In this document: piece by piece, positions 40,383 through 49,504 of the stretch
Numbering within the stretch: the first letter of the stretch is position 1
Layout: each line of letters starts with the position of its first letter
Source of the DNA: Martinezella rhizogenes
GTDB taxonomy: Bacteria; Pseudomonadota; Alphaproteobacteria; Rhizobiales; Rhizobiaceae
Reading direction: 5' to 3'
Length of the DNA: 64,000 nt
Assembly (NCBI RefSeq): GCF_007002745.1
Contig: NZ_SGNY01000003.1
Coordinates: 1-64,000, forward strand
Translations under genes and position numbers: made by a program
The notes under the pieces: model-generated
What the model saw: only the letters and a program-made list of their open reading frames with translations
Database searches by the model: none
What the model was told of the DNA's origin: nothing

Positions 40383-41258
40383 TCAGCTCTGGTTGAGCTT
40401 GCCGCGCATTGCGTGGCCCTTGTAGACGCCGAGAATACGGACTTTTTCTGAGAAGAAGCGCAACTCGTCCAGCGCATGCCGTACCGGCTCGTCATCCGGA
40501 TGGCCTTCGATATCGGCATAGAACTGCGTCGCGACGAATTTTCCACCGAGCTGATAGCTCTCCAGCTTCGTCATGTTGATGCCGTTCGTCGCAAAGCCGC
40601 CCATGGCCTTGTAGAGCGCGGCCGGAATGTTGCGGACGTTGAAAACAAAGGTGGTGACGATGATTTCGTCGGTAGATTTGTCGTCAGACTGGCGTTTGGC
40701 CCAGTTTTCATCACGCGACAGCACGACGAAACGGGTGACGTTGTTTTCCGAATCCTCGACATTTTCGGCCAGAATATCGAGACCATAGAGATCAGCCGCA
40801 AGGCGTGGTGCGAGCGCTGCCATGCTGCGGTCACCCTTTTCCGAAACCTGCTTGGCCGCACCCGCGGTATCGCCGGCGATAACCGGTTTCCAGCCGTTGG
40901 AGCGGATGATCTTGCGGCACTGGCCAAGCGCATGAATGTGGCTGTGGACGGTGCGAATCTCGTCTTTTTTTACACCCGGCATGACCATCAGCTGGAAGCG
41001 GATCGGCATGAAATATTCACCGATGATATGCAGACGCGATTCCGGCAGCAGATGGTGAATATCGGCGACACGGCCGGCCAGCGTATTTTCGATCGGGATC
41101 ATGCCGAGATCGGCTTCGCCATTTTCAATGGCGTTGAAGGCATCCTCGAACGTCGGGCACGGCAGAGGCTCCATATCCGGGAACATGTCACGGCAGGCCA
41201 TGTCGGAATTCGCGCCGAATTCGCCCTGAAAGGCAATGCGATTTGTGCTCAAGGTCAT
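40383..41258 (-). CDS. pheA: prephenate dehydratase
   Basis: A 291-residue single-function enzyme that turns prephenate into phenylpyruvate for phenylalanine synthesis. The PDT domain opens with IAFQGEFGANSDMA, and the active-site Thr-Arg-Phe is in NVTRFVVLSRD. A C-terminal ACT domain (ALYKAMGGFATNGINMTKLES) gives phenylalanine feedback; the usual ESRP reads ESYQ, so control may differ. It lies 11 bp after kdsB and is probably co-transcribed. Confidence 0.95.
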   Translation of the reverse strand: MTLSTNRIAFQGEFGANSDMACRDMFPDMEPLPCPTFEDAFNAIENGEADLGMIPIENTLAGRVADIHHLLPESRLHIIGEYFMPIRFQLMVMPGVKKDEIRTVHSHIHALGQCRKIIRSNGWKPVIAGDTAGAAKQVSEKGDRSMAALAPRLAADLYGLDILAENVEDSENNVTRFVVLSRDENWAKRQSDDKSTDEIIVTTFVFNVRNIPAALYKAMGGFATNGINMTKLESYQLGGKFVATQFYADIEGHPDDEPVRHALDELRFFSEKVRILGVYKGHAMRGKLNQS

Positions 41259-41269
41259 GACATTATCCG

Positions 41270-42025
41270 TTAGAGAGTTCTGCTTGCAAGAATGCTGCGG
41301 GCTTTTTCGAGGTCGTGCGGCGTGTCGACGCCGAGCGGCACGGAGCGGACGATTTCCGCATCGATGCGCATGCCGGCTTCCAGCGCCCGTAGCTGTTCCA
41401 GCCGCTCGCGCTTTTCCAGCGGCGAGGGCGGAAGGCTCACGAATGTCTCAAGTGCGGCGCGGCGATAGGTGTAAAGCCCGATATGGTGATAAAGCGGGCC
41501 GTCGCCAGAAGGCGCGGTCGCACGCGTAAAATAAAGGGCGCGCAGCCGAGTTTCGGAGAGCGGGCTGCCCACGACTTTCACGACGTTCGGATTGGTTTTT
41601 TCGTCTTCGTCAGTGATTTCCACCGTCAGCGTGGCGATATCGACGGCGGGGTTCTCCAGCGGGCGCAGAGAGGCGCGGATCGTCTCCGCCTCGATGGTCG
41701 GCAGATCGCCCTGGACATTGATGACGTATTCGGCGTTGCCGTGAGGATCGGCCTTTTGCAGCGCTTCGAAGATGCGATCCGAACCGGACTGGTGGTCGTC
41801 CCGGGTCATCATCACGTCGAAACCGGCATTTTGAACCGCCGAAAAAACCTGTTCGTCATCGACAGCAACGACGATTCGTTCGGCACCCGCTTCTCGTGCA
41901 CGCAACGCCACCTGAACGATCATCGGCTTGCCGCCAATATCCGCAAGCGGTTTGCCCGGCAGGCGTGTGGATGCCATCCGCGCCGGTATGAGGACGACAG
42001 CTTTCTCGAAATCCCGATTCTTCAT
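41270..42025 (-). CDS. kdsB: 3-deoxy-manno-octulosonate cytidylyltransferase
   Basis: A 251-residue enzyme that makes CMP-Kdo for lipopolysaccharide inner core. The nucleotide-binding opening [17 protein letters not shown] is diagnostic. It is followed by [25 protein letters not shown] and NVQGDLP. Later [11 protein letters not shown] and [13 protein letters not shown] are typical KdsB. It lies upstream of pheA on the same strand and diverges from cycM by 150 bp. Confidence 0.96.
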   Translation of the reverse strand: MKNRDFEKAVVLIPARMASTRLPGKPLADIGGKPMIVQVALRAREAGAERIVVAVDDEQVFSAVQNAGFDVMMTRDDHQSGSDRIFEALQKADPHGNAEYVINVQGDLPTIEAETIRASLRPLENPAVDIATLTVEITDEDEKTNPNVVKVVGSPLSETRLRALYFTRATAPSGDGPLYHHIGLYTYRRAALETFVSLPPSPLEKRERLEQLRALEAGMRIDAEIVRSVPLGVDTPHDLEKARSILASRTL

Positions 42026-42175
42026 CCGACACCCTTCAAATCCCGTCCGAAAAGTGTCAAAACGTCACGGAGTGGGGACCATTATTCAAGTTGCGCAGGC
42101 TGTGCAAAAGCCATAGCTTTCGAGTAATTTCAAGATGCCCGGTTATATGGAGCGGATGCGAGGGAGCGCATATAG

Positions 42176-42751
42176 ATGAATTCTTATGTAAATATGGGCG
42201 TTGGGGCGTTGCTGGGTACGGTTTTTGTCCTGATGTCGGTGTCAATTGCTTCTGAGGGCATTTTTCATGCGCCTACGCCCGAGAAGGAAGGTTACGCCAT
42301 TGCTGCTGCAGAAAGCGGCGGTGAAGCAGCCGGTGGAGAAACGGCTGCCGCAGCGACGCCAATCGCGCAATTGCTTGCGAACGCCGATGCCGCCAAGGGC
42401 GAAACGGTCTTCAAGAAGTGTACGAGCTGTCATACCGGAGAGAGTGGTGGTGCAAACAAGGTCGGCCCCAATCTCTTCGATATCGTCAACCGGCCGATCG
42501 CCAGCCACGAAGGTTTCAGCTATTCCGCAGGCATGAAGGATTTCTCCAAGGGCGGTTCCGTGCATTGGGATTACGATCATCTCAGCTTCTTTCTCGAAGC
42601 TCCGAAGAAACACGTTCCCGGAACGGCCATGGGTTTTGCGGGTGTGAAGAAAGAAACGGAGAGAGCCGATCTGATCGCTTATCTGCGTACGCTGTCGGCA
42701 AACCCGGCACCGCTGCCGGATCCGGCAGCTGCTCCCGCGCCGACGAACTGA
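42176..42751 (+). CDS. cycM: membrane-anchored cytochrome c, CycM type
   Basis: A 191-residue c-type cytochrome. One uncleaved N-terminal helix (residues ~8-28) anchors it in the inner membrane. An Ala/Gly/Glu-rich linker leads to the haem domain with CTSCH (Cys82, Cys85, His86) and the axial ligand Met151 in GTAMGFAG. In Bradyrhizobium, CycM passes electrons from the bc1 complex to the aa3 oxidase. The Pro/Ala tail is low-complexity. ATG 42176 is the only sensible start. Confidence 0.93.
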   Translation: MNSYVNMGVGALLGTVFVLMSVSIASEGIFHAPTPEKEGYAIAAAESGGEAAGGETAAAATPIAQLLANADAAKGETVFKKCTSCHTGESGGANKVGPNLFDIVNRPIASHEGFSYSAGMKDFSKGGSVHWDYDHLSFFLEAPKKHVPGTAMGFAGVKKETERADLIAYLRTLSANPAPLPDPAAAPAPTN

Positions 42752-42769
42752 GCAAATCTGATTCATACA

Positions 42770-42799
42770 AAAAAGCCCGGCAGCGATGCCGGGCTTTTT
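42770..42799. terminator. bidirectional terminator between cycM and the sugar transferase
   Basis: AAAAAGCCCGGC-AGCGAT-GCCGGGCTTTTT is a symmetric hairpin with an A-tract on one side and a T-tract on the other. It can end cycM on the plus strand and the sugar transferase gene on the minus strand. Confidence 0.92.
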
Positions 42800-42828
42800 C
42801 ATTCTGTGGCATGGCAGTTCTTAAACGA

Positions 42829-43557
42829 TCAGAAGCCCTTGCCGCCACGCAATTCGGAAATCACGGTTCCGACCATGATCCTGATGTCCAGCCAGACCGA
42901 AAAATTGTCGACGTAATAGAGATCGGAAACAATCCGTGCCCGCGCCTTGTCACTACGATCCGTCGGGCCGCGCAGCCCGCGCATCTGTGCAAGGCCGGTA
43001 ATGCCCGGCCGCATCTGGTGCCGCATATGATAATGAGGAACCAGCTCTTCATAAGGTCGGCCGGCCGCCAGCATGCCGATGGCATGGCAGCGCGGGCCGA
43101 CAAGCGACATATCGCCTTTCAGCACATTGATAAGCTGTGGCAATTCATCGATGTTGGTGCGGCGGAGAACGGCGCCGATACGGGTTATGCGCGGGTCGTT
43201 CTTCACCGTTTGTGCCACGCCGGTGGCGTCGCCAAGTTCGGTCCGCATGGAGCGAAATTTAAAGACGCGGATTTTTCGCCCGTTCATGCCCCAGCGGATT
43301 TGTGAGAACAGGACTGGCCCCTTGCTGTCCAACTTCACCAGCGCCGCAACCGTCAGCAATACGGGTGCCAGCGCGACAAGGGCGATGGACGCCCCTGCAA
43401 TGTCGATTGTTCTTTTGAGCGCGAACTGGCCGCGCTGCAACGCAGATGGGTTTTTTTCTAAAAAGGAAGTCTGCATTTCCGCCGTTTCGAAACTGGCGGC
43501 CGCAGGATAGGGAGCACCGTAAAAAACGGCATGCGATGAGCCTTTAGTACCCAGCAT
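42829..43557 (-). CDS. exopolysaccharide sugar transferase (ExoY-like)
   Basis: A 242-residue undecaprenyl-phosphate sugar phosphotransferase that starts polysaccharide repeat units. It has a single N-terminal membrane helix (IDIAGASIALVALAPVLLTVAALV) and the catalytic core: KIRVFKFRSMRT, RRTNIDELPQLINVLKGDMS with LVGPR after it, and RPGITGLAQM. The start is ATG 43557; a TTG at 43590 is possible. It stands alone without other polysaccharide genes. The ~290-bp upstream gap is AT-rich close to the start (43560-43630), and I see no certain element there. Confidence 0.88.
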   Translation of the reverse strand: MLGTKGSSHAVFYGAPYPAAASFETAEMQTSFLEKNPSALQRGQFALKRTIDIAGASIALVALAPVLLTVAALVKLDSKGPVLFSQIRWGMNGRKIRVFKFRSMRTELGDATGVAQTVKNDPRITRIGAVLRRTNIDELPQLINVLKGDMSLVGPRCHAIGMLAAGRPYEELVPHYHMRHQMRPGITGLAQMRGLRGPTDRSDKARARIVSDLYYVDNFSVWLDIRIMVGTVISELRGGKGF

Positions 43558-43846
43558 AATATGGAACCCTGAAAAGTTATTTTGAAACAAGAAAATTAAT
43601 TTATATGAACAATTAATAATTCATTTACCGTAAAAAGTCACCCGAAATGTAGCCGCCTCGGCGCAAAAGGCAATCTAGGGTTAATGCTGGTGCACGCATA
43701 TGTTGCGGCTTTAGGGCGTCTCCGCTCATGGATGCGGATTTGAAGCACCAAGCCTCTGGAAAAACGGGGACTTTGCGGAAAGTGAGCCTATGGCTGCCGA
43801 ACCTACTATCGGTCATTAAACCGGCCGGCTCATACCCGATGCGGGG

Positions 43847-46192
43847 TCAATTTCCCATCAGAATGTCGAGCAGGGTCGTCTGTTTCGGCCCGGATGTCGC
43901 AGGGGATTGACCGCCTATATCCGCTGGCGGCACAGGTCCATTGCCGGCCTGATAGCCGGGTTCGATGTCGCGGGAGGGGATGTTCGCCGGCGGCATGGCC
44001 ATGCCCGGCTGATTCGGGTTCGGCGAAGCGGGTGCATCGGGATAGGCGCGGGGGTCCGTTGTTCCGCCGCCCAGCGCATTGGAAATGATGTCGCCGATGG
44101 AAGAGGGCGCGTTTTCGGGCGCCGGTTGCTGCATTTCCCCAAGCGGCGGCACGGCACCTGCGCCAAGGCCGAAGAGTGGCGAAGGCGAAAGCCCGGAATG
44201 GGCGGCGGTCATGAAATCCTTCCAGGCTCTTGCCGGAAGACCGCCACCGGTAACCTTTTTCATCGAGGTGCCGTCGTCATTGCCAAACCAGACGCCCGTG
44301 GTCAGATTGCTTGTGTAGCCGACAAAAAGTGCGTCGCGAAAGGATTGAGTGGTGCCGGATTTTCCCGCTGCCTGCCAGCCTTGCAGGCGTGCAGCCTTGC
44401 CTGTGCCTTCGGTAATGACGCGCGACAGCATACTGTTCATGGTTGCGGCGATTTCCTCGCTCAGTACACGCGGCGGGTTGTCGTATTTGTTTTCGTAAAG
44501 CACCTTGCCATCGGCATCGGTGATACGCTTGACGATATGCGGAGTCGCCTTGTAGCCGCCATTCATGAAAGGTGCGTAGGAAGCGGTCAGCTCCATCAGT
44601 GACACTTCCGAAGTGCCGAGTGCGATGGAGGCATTGTTCTGCAGCTCCGATTCGATGCCCATGCGATGCGCCACCTGCGTCACCCGGTCAGGGCCAACTT
44701 CCATCACCAGCTGTGCGGCTATCGTGTTCAGCGAATTGGCGAGTGCTGTGGCGAGTGTCACTTCGCCACGGAATTTCTTCTCGTAATTTTCCGGGGTCCA
44801 GTTGCCGATGCGGACCGGTGCGTCGTTGCGAATGGTGTAAGGGGTAAGCCCCGATTCGAGCGCGGCCACATAAACAAAGGGTTTGAAGGCCGAACCGGGT
44901 TGGCGTTTCGCCTTGGCGGCACGGTTGAACTGGCTTTCGGCATAATCAGCCCCGCCGACGACGGCCCGGATCGCGCCCGTGCCATCGATGGAGACCAGCG
45001 CCGCCTGCGAAGCGCCCTGCTTCTTGCCATCACCCTGCAATATATGGGTCAGCGCCTTTTCGGCGTCGCGTTCAAGATTGGGGTCGATGGTCGTATCGAC
45101 GACGATGTCCTGCTTGACCTCGCCAACCAGGCTGCGCACTTCCTCCAGAACCATATCGGCGGCGTAATGTTCGGCGCCGGACCAGAAACGTTTCGCCTTG
45201 GTTGGCGGCTGCGACATGGCAGTCTTGATTTCATCGTCCGTGATGAAGCCGACATCGCGCATGGATTGCAGCACGACCTGCGCCCGCTCTTCCGCTGCCT
45301 GCGGATCACGTGCGGGTGAAAGGCGCGACGGGGCCTTCAGAAGCCCGGCAAGCATTGCCGCTTCGCCCAGATTGACGTCGCGCGCGGATTTGTTGAAGTA
45401 GCGCCGGGAAGCCGCCTCGACGCCATAGGCATTGGACCCGAAATAGACGCGATTGAGATACATCGCGAGAATCTGGTCCTTGGTAAATTCATGCTCCAGC
45501 CAGAACGACAAAAGCACTTCCTGAACCTTGCGCTCCAGCGTCCGGTCGGGAGAGAGGAACAGGTTTTTCGCCAGCTGCTGCGTCAGCGTCGAGCCGCCTT
45601 GCACTGTTCGCCCCGTCAGCACATTCGTCACGATTGCACGGCCGAGACCCAGCGGATCGATACCGAAATGCGAATAAAACCGCCGATCCTCGATCGCCAT
45701 GACGGCCTGGGGAATATAAGGCGACATGTCTTCCAGCGCGAGCGCCTCGCCGCCTGTCGTGCCGCGATTGGCAAGCACGCTGCCATTGACCGAAACGATC
45801 TTCACATTCGGCGGGCGTTCGGGAATGGACCAGCTGCTGGCGCTTGGCATGCGTGCGCCATAATAAAGGACAAGGCCGGCAACGCCGATACCGCCCCAGA
45901 TACCGAGCACGATGCACCAGTAAAAGAGGGAGCGGACAATGCCCGTCGCGCCGCGGCCGGAAGAATTGCGTGAGCGCTTTTCTTTTTTCTGCGATTTGGC
46001 GCGACCGGTGGTGGCCTTCGGTTTTCTGGCGGGCTGTTTTGCGGTTCCGCTGATGCGTTCGCTGGCGTCGAGGCGCAGGTCATCGCCGGACTCGTGGAAA
46101 TCCCCGAAAGAAGGTTCTACCCGATCACGTGATTTGCCCTTGCCTGCCATCCAGCCGAAATTGCTCCTTAATTCACGAGACCGCGCATCCAT
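43847..46192 (-). CDS. class A penicillin-binding protein (PBP1-type)
   Basis: A 781-residue bifunctional peptidoglycan synthase. An ~85-residue basic cytoplasmic tail precedes one transmembrane helix (IVLGIWGGIGVAGLVLYYGA). The GT51 glycosyltransferase domain shows EDRRFYSHFGIDP and GGSTLTQQLAKN. The transpeptidase has the active-site Ser in GSAFKPF, SLN in ANSLNTIAA and KSGT in GKSGTTQSF. The C-terminus is Pro-rich. No extra OB-like insert is evident, unlike large MrcA proteins. ATG 46192 follows GAAGG; ATG 46150 is an alternative. Confidence 0.92.
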   Translation of the reverse strand: MDARSRELRSNFGWMAGKGKSRDRVEPSFGDFHESGDDLRLDASERISGTAKQPARKPKATTGRAKSQKKEKRSRNSSGRGATGIVRSLFYWCIVLGIWGGIGVAGLVLYYGARMPSASSWSIPERPPNVKIVSVNGSVLANRGTTGGEALALEDMSPYIPQAVMAIEDRRFYSHFGIDPLGLGRAIVTNVLTGRTVQGGSTLTQQLAKNLFLSPDRTLERKVQEVLLSFWLEHEFTKDQILAMYLNRVYFGSNAYGVEAASRRYFNKSARDVNLGEAAMLAGLLKAPSRLSPARDPQAAEERAQVVLQSMRDVGFITDDEIKTAMSQPPTKAKRFWSGAEHYAADMVLEEVRSLVGEVKQDIVVDTTIDPNLERDAEKALTHILQGDGKKQGASQAALVSIDGTGAIRAVVGGADYAESQFNRAAKAKRQPGSAFKPFVYVAALESGLTPYTIRNDAPVRIGNWTPENYEKKFRGEVTLATALANSLNTIAAQLVMEVGPDRVTQVAHRMGIESELQNNASIALGTSEVSLMELTASYAPFMNGGYKATPHIVKRITDADGKVLYENKYDNPPRVLSEEIAATMNSMLSRVITEGTGKAARLQGWQAAGKSGTTQSFRDALFVGYTSNLTTGVWFGNDDGTSMKKVTGGGLPARAWKDFMTAAHSGLSPSPLFGLGAGAVPPLGEMQQPAPENAPSSIGDIISNALGGGTTDPRAYPDAPASPNPNQPGMAMPPANIPSRDIEPGYQAGNGPVPPADIGGQSPATSGPKQTTLLDILMGN

Positions 46193-46295
46193 ATGACCTT
46201 CAGGCTTCTATGCCAGCGCGATCCTTAATCCAGGATGAAGAGTTTAAATGCGGCAATTTAAGGCGGGGTTAAGCCCAGACGGGATCAAATCGCCG

Positions 46296-46754
46296 TCATT
46301 GGCAGACGTCGACCCATTCCGCTCCCGTCAATTCAGCCATGGCATCGGGCGAAATCCGCACCGCCGCATTGGTGGCACCGGCTGCCGGCACCACCTCGTC
46401 ATAGTTTTTCAGCGATATGTCGCAGAACACCGGCAGAGGTGAGGGCAGCCCGAAAGGGCACACACCGCCGATGGGATGGCTGGTCACTGCAACCACGTCT
46501 TCCGGCCCCAGCATGCGCGGCTTGACGCCGAAATGATCACGGAATTTCCGGTTGTCGAGCCGCTTCGTACCGGCGGTGACGACGAGAAGAATGGTATCGC
46601 CGGCCTTCAGGCAGATTGTTTTGGCAATCTGGTCCGGCTCGACGCCATGCGCTTCGGCAGCCAGCGCGACGGTCGCCGAACTGGCTTCCGTTTCGATAAC
46701 GGTCACTTCCGGCAATTTCTCGGTGAAGAAGGCTCTCACGGATTCGATAGTCAT
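46296..46754 (-). CDS. YbaK/EbsC-type aminoacyl-tRNA deacylase
   Basis: A 152-residue editing-domain protein. It has the YbaK fold signatures ALAAEAHGVEPDQIAKTICLK, with the catalytic-type Lys, and a C-terminal AVTSHPIGGVCPFGLP, the GxxP-like loop of this family. Such proteins remove wrongly attached amino acids (for example Cys-tRNA-Pro) in trans; the exact substrate is not fixed by sequence. It is monocistronic, between the PBP gene and an sRNA. Confidence 0.9.
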   Translation of the reverse strand: MTIESVRAFFTEKLPEVTVIETEASSATVALAAEAHGVEPDQIAKTICLKAGDTILLVVTAGTKRLDNRKFRDHFGVKPRMLGPEDVVAVTSHPIGGVCPFGLPSPLPVFCDISLKNYDEVVPAAGATNAAVRISPDAMAELTGAEWVDVCQ

Positions 46755-46879
46755 GCGTATTTATTAGGCGGTAAGCGAGGGAGCTTCAAGACGCCAGGAG
46801 ATAGCTATGCATTTTGTGCAATGCTGCGCTGCGATGAAGTGTCTGTTTTTTGAGCTGATATCCTGTATGTTCAAACCAT

Positions 46880-46994
46880 CGAAGCGACGCACTCCTCCTC
46901 CCAGCGTCGCCCGATTGGACTGACAATACTCCTCCTCCCAATTGTCAGTCAGTTTCAAGAACCCGGCGCACCTCCTCCCGCGCCGGGTTTTTGC
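46880..46994 (+). ncRNA. candidate sRNA with three anti-Shine-Dalgarno hairpin loops
   Basis: Three consecutive hairpins are present. HP1 has stem GCGACGC/GCGTCGC with loop ACTCCTCCTCCCA (46884-46910). HP2 has stem GACTGACAAT/ATTGTCAGTC with the identical 13-nt loop (46918-46950). HP3 has stem CCCGGCGC/GCGCCGGG with loop ACCTCCTCCC (46962-46987) and T5 after it. All loops can pair with ribosome-binding sites. The design matches the alpha-r14 (NfeR1) / cuckoo RNA type described in alphaproteobacteria. A CTGTAT -10 candidate is at 46863-46868. There is no ORF. Confidence 0.85.
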
Positions 46995-47066
46995 TGTTTA
47001 AAGCCCTGTTTTCAGCGGCTTCGGTTTGGCCGCGCTTCACAAAGATCACACCGTTTTTCAAAGAAA

Positions 47067-47095
47067 CTTGACTTTTAGCCCCTGCCAACCTAGGT
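47067..47095 (+). promoter_or_regulatory. cspA promoter
   Basis: CTTGAC (47067-47072) and CTAGGT (47090-47095) with exactly 17 bp between match the rhizobial sigma-70 consensus CTTGAC-N17-CTATAT well. The start near 47102 leaves a leader of about 130 nt before cspA, as expected of a cold-shock gene. Confidence 0.65.
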
Positions 47096-47232
47096 GTTCG
47101 CCCATCGATATTTGTTTGACGACCAGAGCTTCGGCGCCTTTTTGGGTGCACACGACGATCTTTCCTTCAAATTCGACCCAAGACCGCACTGCGCGCAGTG
47201 CAAATACAATTTGCCAACGGAAGGAAATCGTT

Positions 47233-47442
47233 ATGGCGACTGGTACAGTAAAGTGGTTCAACGCAACCAAGGGCTACGGCTTCATTCAGCCTGACGACGG
47301 TTCGCAGGACGTATTCGTGCACATCTCCGCTGTTGAGCGCGCTGGTCTGACCGCCCTCAACGACGGTCAGAAGCTCTCCTACGAGCTGATGCAGGATCGC
47401 CGCTCGGGCAAGATGTCCGCAGGCGAACTCGTCGTTTCCTGA
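47233..47442 (+). CDS. cspA: cold-shock domain protein
   Basis: A 69-residue single OB-fold RNA/DNA-binding protein. It has the RNP1-type KGYGFIQ and RNP2-type DVFVHIS motifs and opens with [18 protein letters not shown] 47233 follows GGAAGGAAATC. A long untranslated leader and a strong terminator frame it. It acts as an RNA chaperone, likely made at low temperature or in stationary phase. Confidence 0.96.
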
Positions 47443-47480
47443 TAAGCGCTTTGGCCCTCACGGGTCATTGAGATAAATGG

Positions 47481-47508
47481 AAAGGCCGGATTTTTCCGGC
47501 CTTTTTCT
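47481..47508 (+). terminator. Rho-independent terminator of cspA
   Basis: AAAGGCCGGA-TTT-TCCGGCCTTT with a T-rich tail lies 39 nt after the cspA stop. The stem is near perfect. Confidence 0.92.
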
Positions 47509-47671
47509 TTTGGACGACGGTCCTGAAGGGGCTGGCCTTGAAAAGAACGGATCGCATACCAATATAGGGTTCAACAGTGTTTCGGATGAAAACTGTCGGG
47601 CGGGCATTTTGACAATGCCGCTGTGATCGCGTTAACCAAAGATTAACCGAAACAGCTGATCCTGACGGTGA

Positions 47672-47792
47672 AAGCAGCGTCGACATGATCGACGCGCTCT
47701 GAAGCATCAGACCGTTGAACGCTTTGACCACGGATGTACTGGCATTGACGAAAAACGGATGGAAAGGTCGGGCTTGCCCGGCCTTTTTGTTT
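47672..47792 (+). ncRNA. candidate small RNA, paralogue B
   Basis: SL1 is GCGTCGA-CATGA-TCGACGC (47677-47695). The motif CCACGGATGTACTGGC (47728-47743) is identical to 19265-19280. An intrinsic terminator AAAGGTCGGGC/GCCCGGCCTTT with TTTTT closes at 47792. No ORF explains this terminator: the next gene runs the other way, and cspA already has its own. Shared loop sequences (GACATGAT, ACGGATGTACT) on unrelated stems mark it as a paralogue of the RNA near 19.3 kb. The SL2 stem is weak here. A TTGACA at 47609 may be part of the promoter region, but is about 60 nt too far for SL1. Confidence 0.62.
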
Positions 47793-47871
47793 TTGAGCGC
47801 CAAAACGTAAAATGGCCAAAAGCAGAAAAAAGGAGGAGGAGCCGGGTAGCCGACGCCTCCTCTTTTCTTGG

Positions 47872-49263
47872 TTATTTTGCCGCCAGCGCGTCGAGAATGC
47901 GGACCCAGGAGCGGATGCCCTTGTGGAAGGACTGCAGGTCGTATTTTTCATTGGGCGAATGAATGCGGTCGTCGGTGAGGCCGAAGCCGACAAGCAGCGA
48001 ATCCATGCCCAGCATCTTCTGGAAATCACCGACGATCGGGATCGAGCCGCCCATGCCGATGACGACGGCGGGATTTGGCCACTCGTCCGAAAGGGCGTTT
48101 TTGGCCTTGGTCAGCACGGGTGAATCGTAGGAAAGCTGGATGGCTGGCGATGCGCCATGCTCATGAAACTCCACCGAGCAATCCGCCGGGATTTTCGAGC
48201 GTACATAAGCCCGGAAGCTCTCGCGAATGGCTGCGGGGTTTTGCTCGCCAACCAGACGGAAAGACACCTTGGCGGAAGCTTTTGCGGCGATCACGGTTTT
48301 GAAGCCGTCGCCGGTATAGCCGCCGATAATGCCGTTGACTTCCGCCGTCGGTCGCGCCCAGGTCTGCTCCAGCACGGTGCGGCCTTTTTCGCCCGAGGGA
48401 ACCGACAGGCCGACTTCACCGAGGAAGGCTTCCGCCGTGCGCCCCAGCGTTTCCCAGGAGGCCTTGATGTTGGCAGGGGTTTCCTCCACGCCGTCATAGA
48501 AGCCGGAAAGTGTGACACGGCCGGTTTCGTCATGCAGGCCGGCCAAAATATCGGTGAGAATGTGGATCGGATTTGCCGCCGCACCGCCGAACAGGCCGGA
48601 ATGCAGATCACGGTCAGCTGCGGTGATGACGATTTCTTCACCGACGAGGCCGCGAAGGGCGGCGGCAATGGCGGGCGTATCGCGATCCCACATGCTTGTA
48701 TCGCAGACCAGCGCATAATCGGCCTTCAGCTCATCTGCATTGGCTTCGAGGAACGGCTTCAGCGAGGGGGAGCCGGATTCCTCTTCGCCTTCAAAGAGGA
48801 TGGTGACACGCACCGGCAGGCCGCCATTGACGGCTTTGTAAGCCCGGCAGGCTTCCACGAAGGTCATCAGCTGGCCCTTGTCGTCAGCCGTTCCACGGCC
48901 GGTAATCACCTGACGGCCAGCGCCGATATCCTTGATCGCCGGCTCGAATGGATCATTTTCCCAGAGATTGAGCGGATCGATCGGCTGCACATCGTAATGC
49001 CCGTAAAAAAGCACATGTGGTGCGTCCTTGGTGGCTGCATCGTGATGCGCCACCACCATCGGATGACCGGCCGTATCGCGAACGGAAGCCTCAAAGCCCA
49101 GTGAGGAAAGCGTTCTGACCAGCCATTCCGCCGCCTTGCGGCATTCTGCCTTATAGGCGGGGTCCGTGGAAATCGACGGAATGCGCACCAGTTCGAACAG
49201 CCGCTCGAGGCTGGATGTAAGATTGTCGTCGGCGGTGGAAAGAATGGGGGAAACGTCTGTCAT
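47872..49263 (-). CDS. M20-family dipeptidase/metallopeptidase
   Basis: A 463-residue zinc peptidase. The metal site is visible as VLFYGHYDVQP (His, Asp), GTADDKGQL (bridging Asp) and LFEGEEESGSP (catalytic and ligand Glu). A dimerisation domain follows (LHSGLFGGAAANPIH), and a last His ligand is expected in the C-terminal part. It resembles cytosolic dipeptidases of the CNDP/DapE-like branch. ATG 49263 follows AGGATCAGC; ATGs further upstream to 49317 lack ribosome sites. Substrate unknown. Confidence 0.9.
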   Translation of the reverse strand: MTDVSPILSTADDNLTSSLERLFELVRIPSISTDPAYKAECRKAAEWLVRTLSSLGFEASVRDTAGHPMVVAHHDAATKDAPHVLFYGHYDVQPIDPLNLWENDPFEPAIKDIGAGRQVITGRGTADDKGQLMTFVEACRAYKAVNGGLPVRVTILFEGEEESGSPSLKPFLEANADELKADYALVCDTSMWDRDTPAIAAALRGLVGEEIVITAADRDLHSGLFGGAAANPIHILTDILAGLHDETGRVTLSGFYDGVEETPANIKASWETLGRTAEAFLGEVGLSVPSGEKGRTVLEQTWARPTAEVNGIIGGYTGDGFKTVIAAKASAKVSFRLVGEQNPAAIRESFRAYVRSKIPADCSVEFHEHGASPAIQLSYDSPVLTKAKNALSDEWPNPAVVIGMGGSIPIVGDFQKMLGMDSLLVGFGLTDDRIHSPNEKYDLQSFHKGIRSWVRILDALAAK

Positions 49264-49384
49264 CGCTGATCCTGTCATGTCTGTCGTGACCCCGCGATGG
49301 ACGAGGCATCCGGGCATCGCGCATCGCGTGGGAACAAGGGGCTGACGTGTCGTGAATCGCCAAACGTGCAGCCGCCGGAACGAT

Positions 49385-49442
49385 AGAGCAGTTCAGGAAA
49401 ACTGCGAAGCGGTTTTACATCCGAAATTACGCATAAACAAAA
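49385..49442. repeat. RIME-like dispersed repeat
   Basis: GAGCAGTTCAGGAAAACTGC and GAAGCGGTTTTACATCCGAAATTACGC-type halves, ending in ATAAACAAAAC, follow the pattern of the copies at 24.5 and 35.05 kb. It lies in the gap between the peptidase gene and marR. Confidence 0.7.
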
Positions 49443-49504
49443 CCCCGGACCCTCGGCGATGACAGGTCTCAGAGCAGATGAGCAGCGGTTTCAAGTTGCG
49501 AATG

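Noticed and set aside
43558-43846. Possible gene in the gap between the sugar transferase and the PBP
   Set aside because: Only short frames without ribosome sites or domains are present. The AT-rich part near the transferase start looks regulatory, but I could not define an element.
46975-47232. Short peptide frames in the cspA leader
   Set aside because: None has a ribosome site, and the region is better explained by the sRNA terminator, the CTTGAC-N17-CTAGGT promoter and an untranslated leader.
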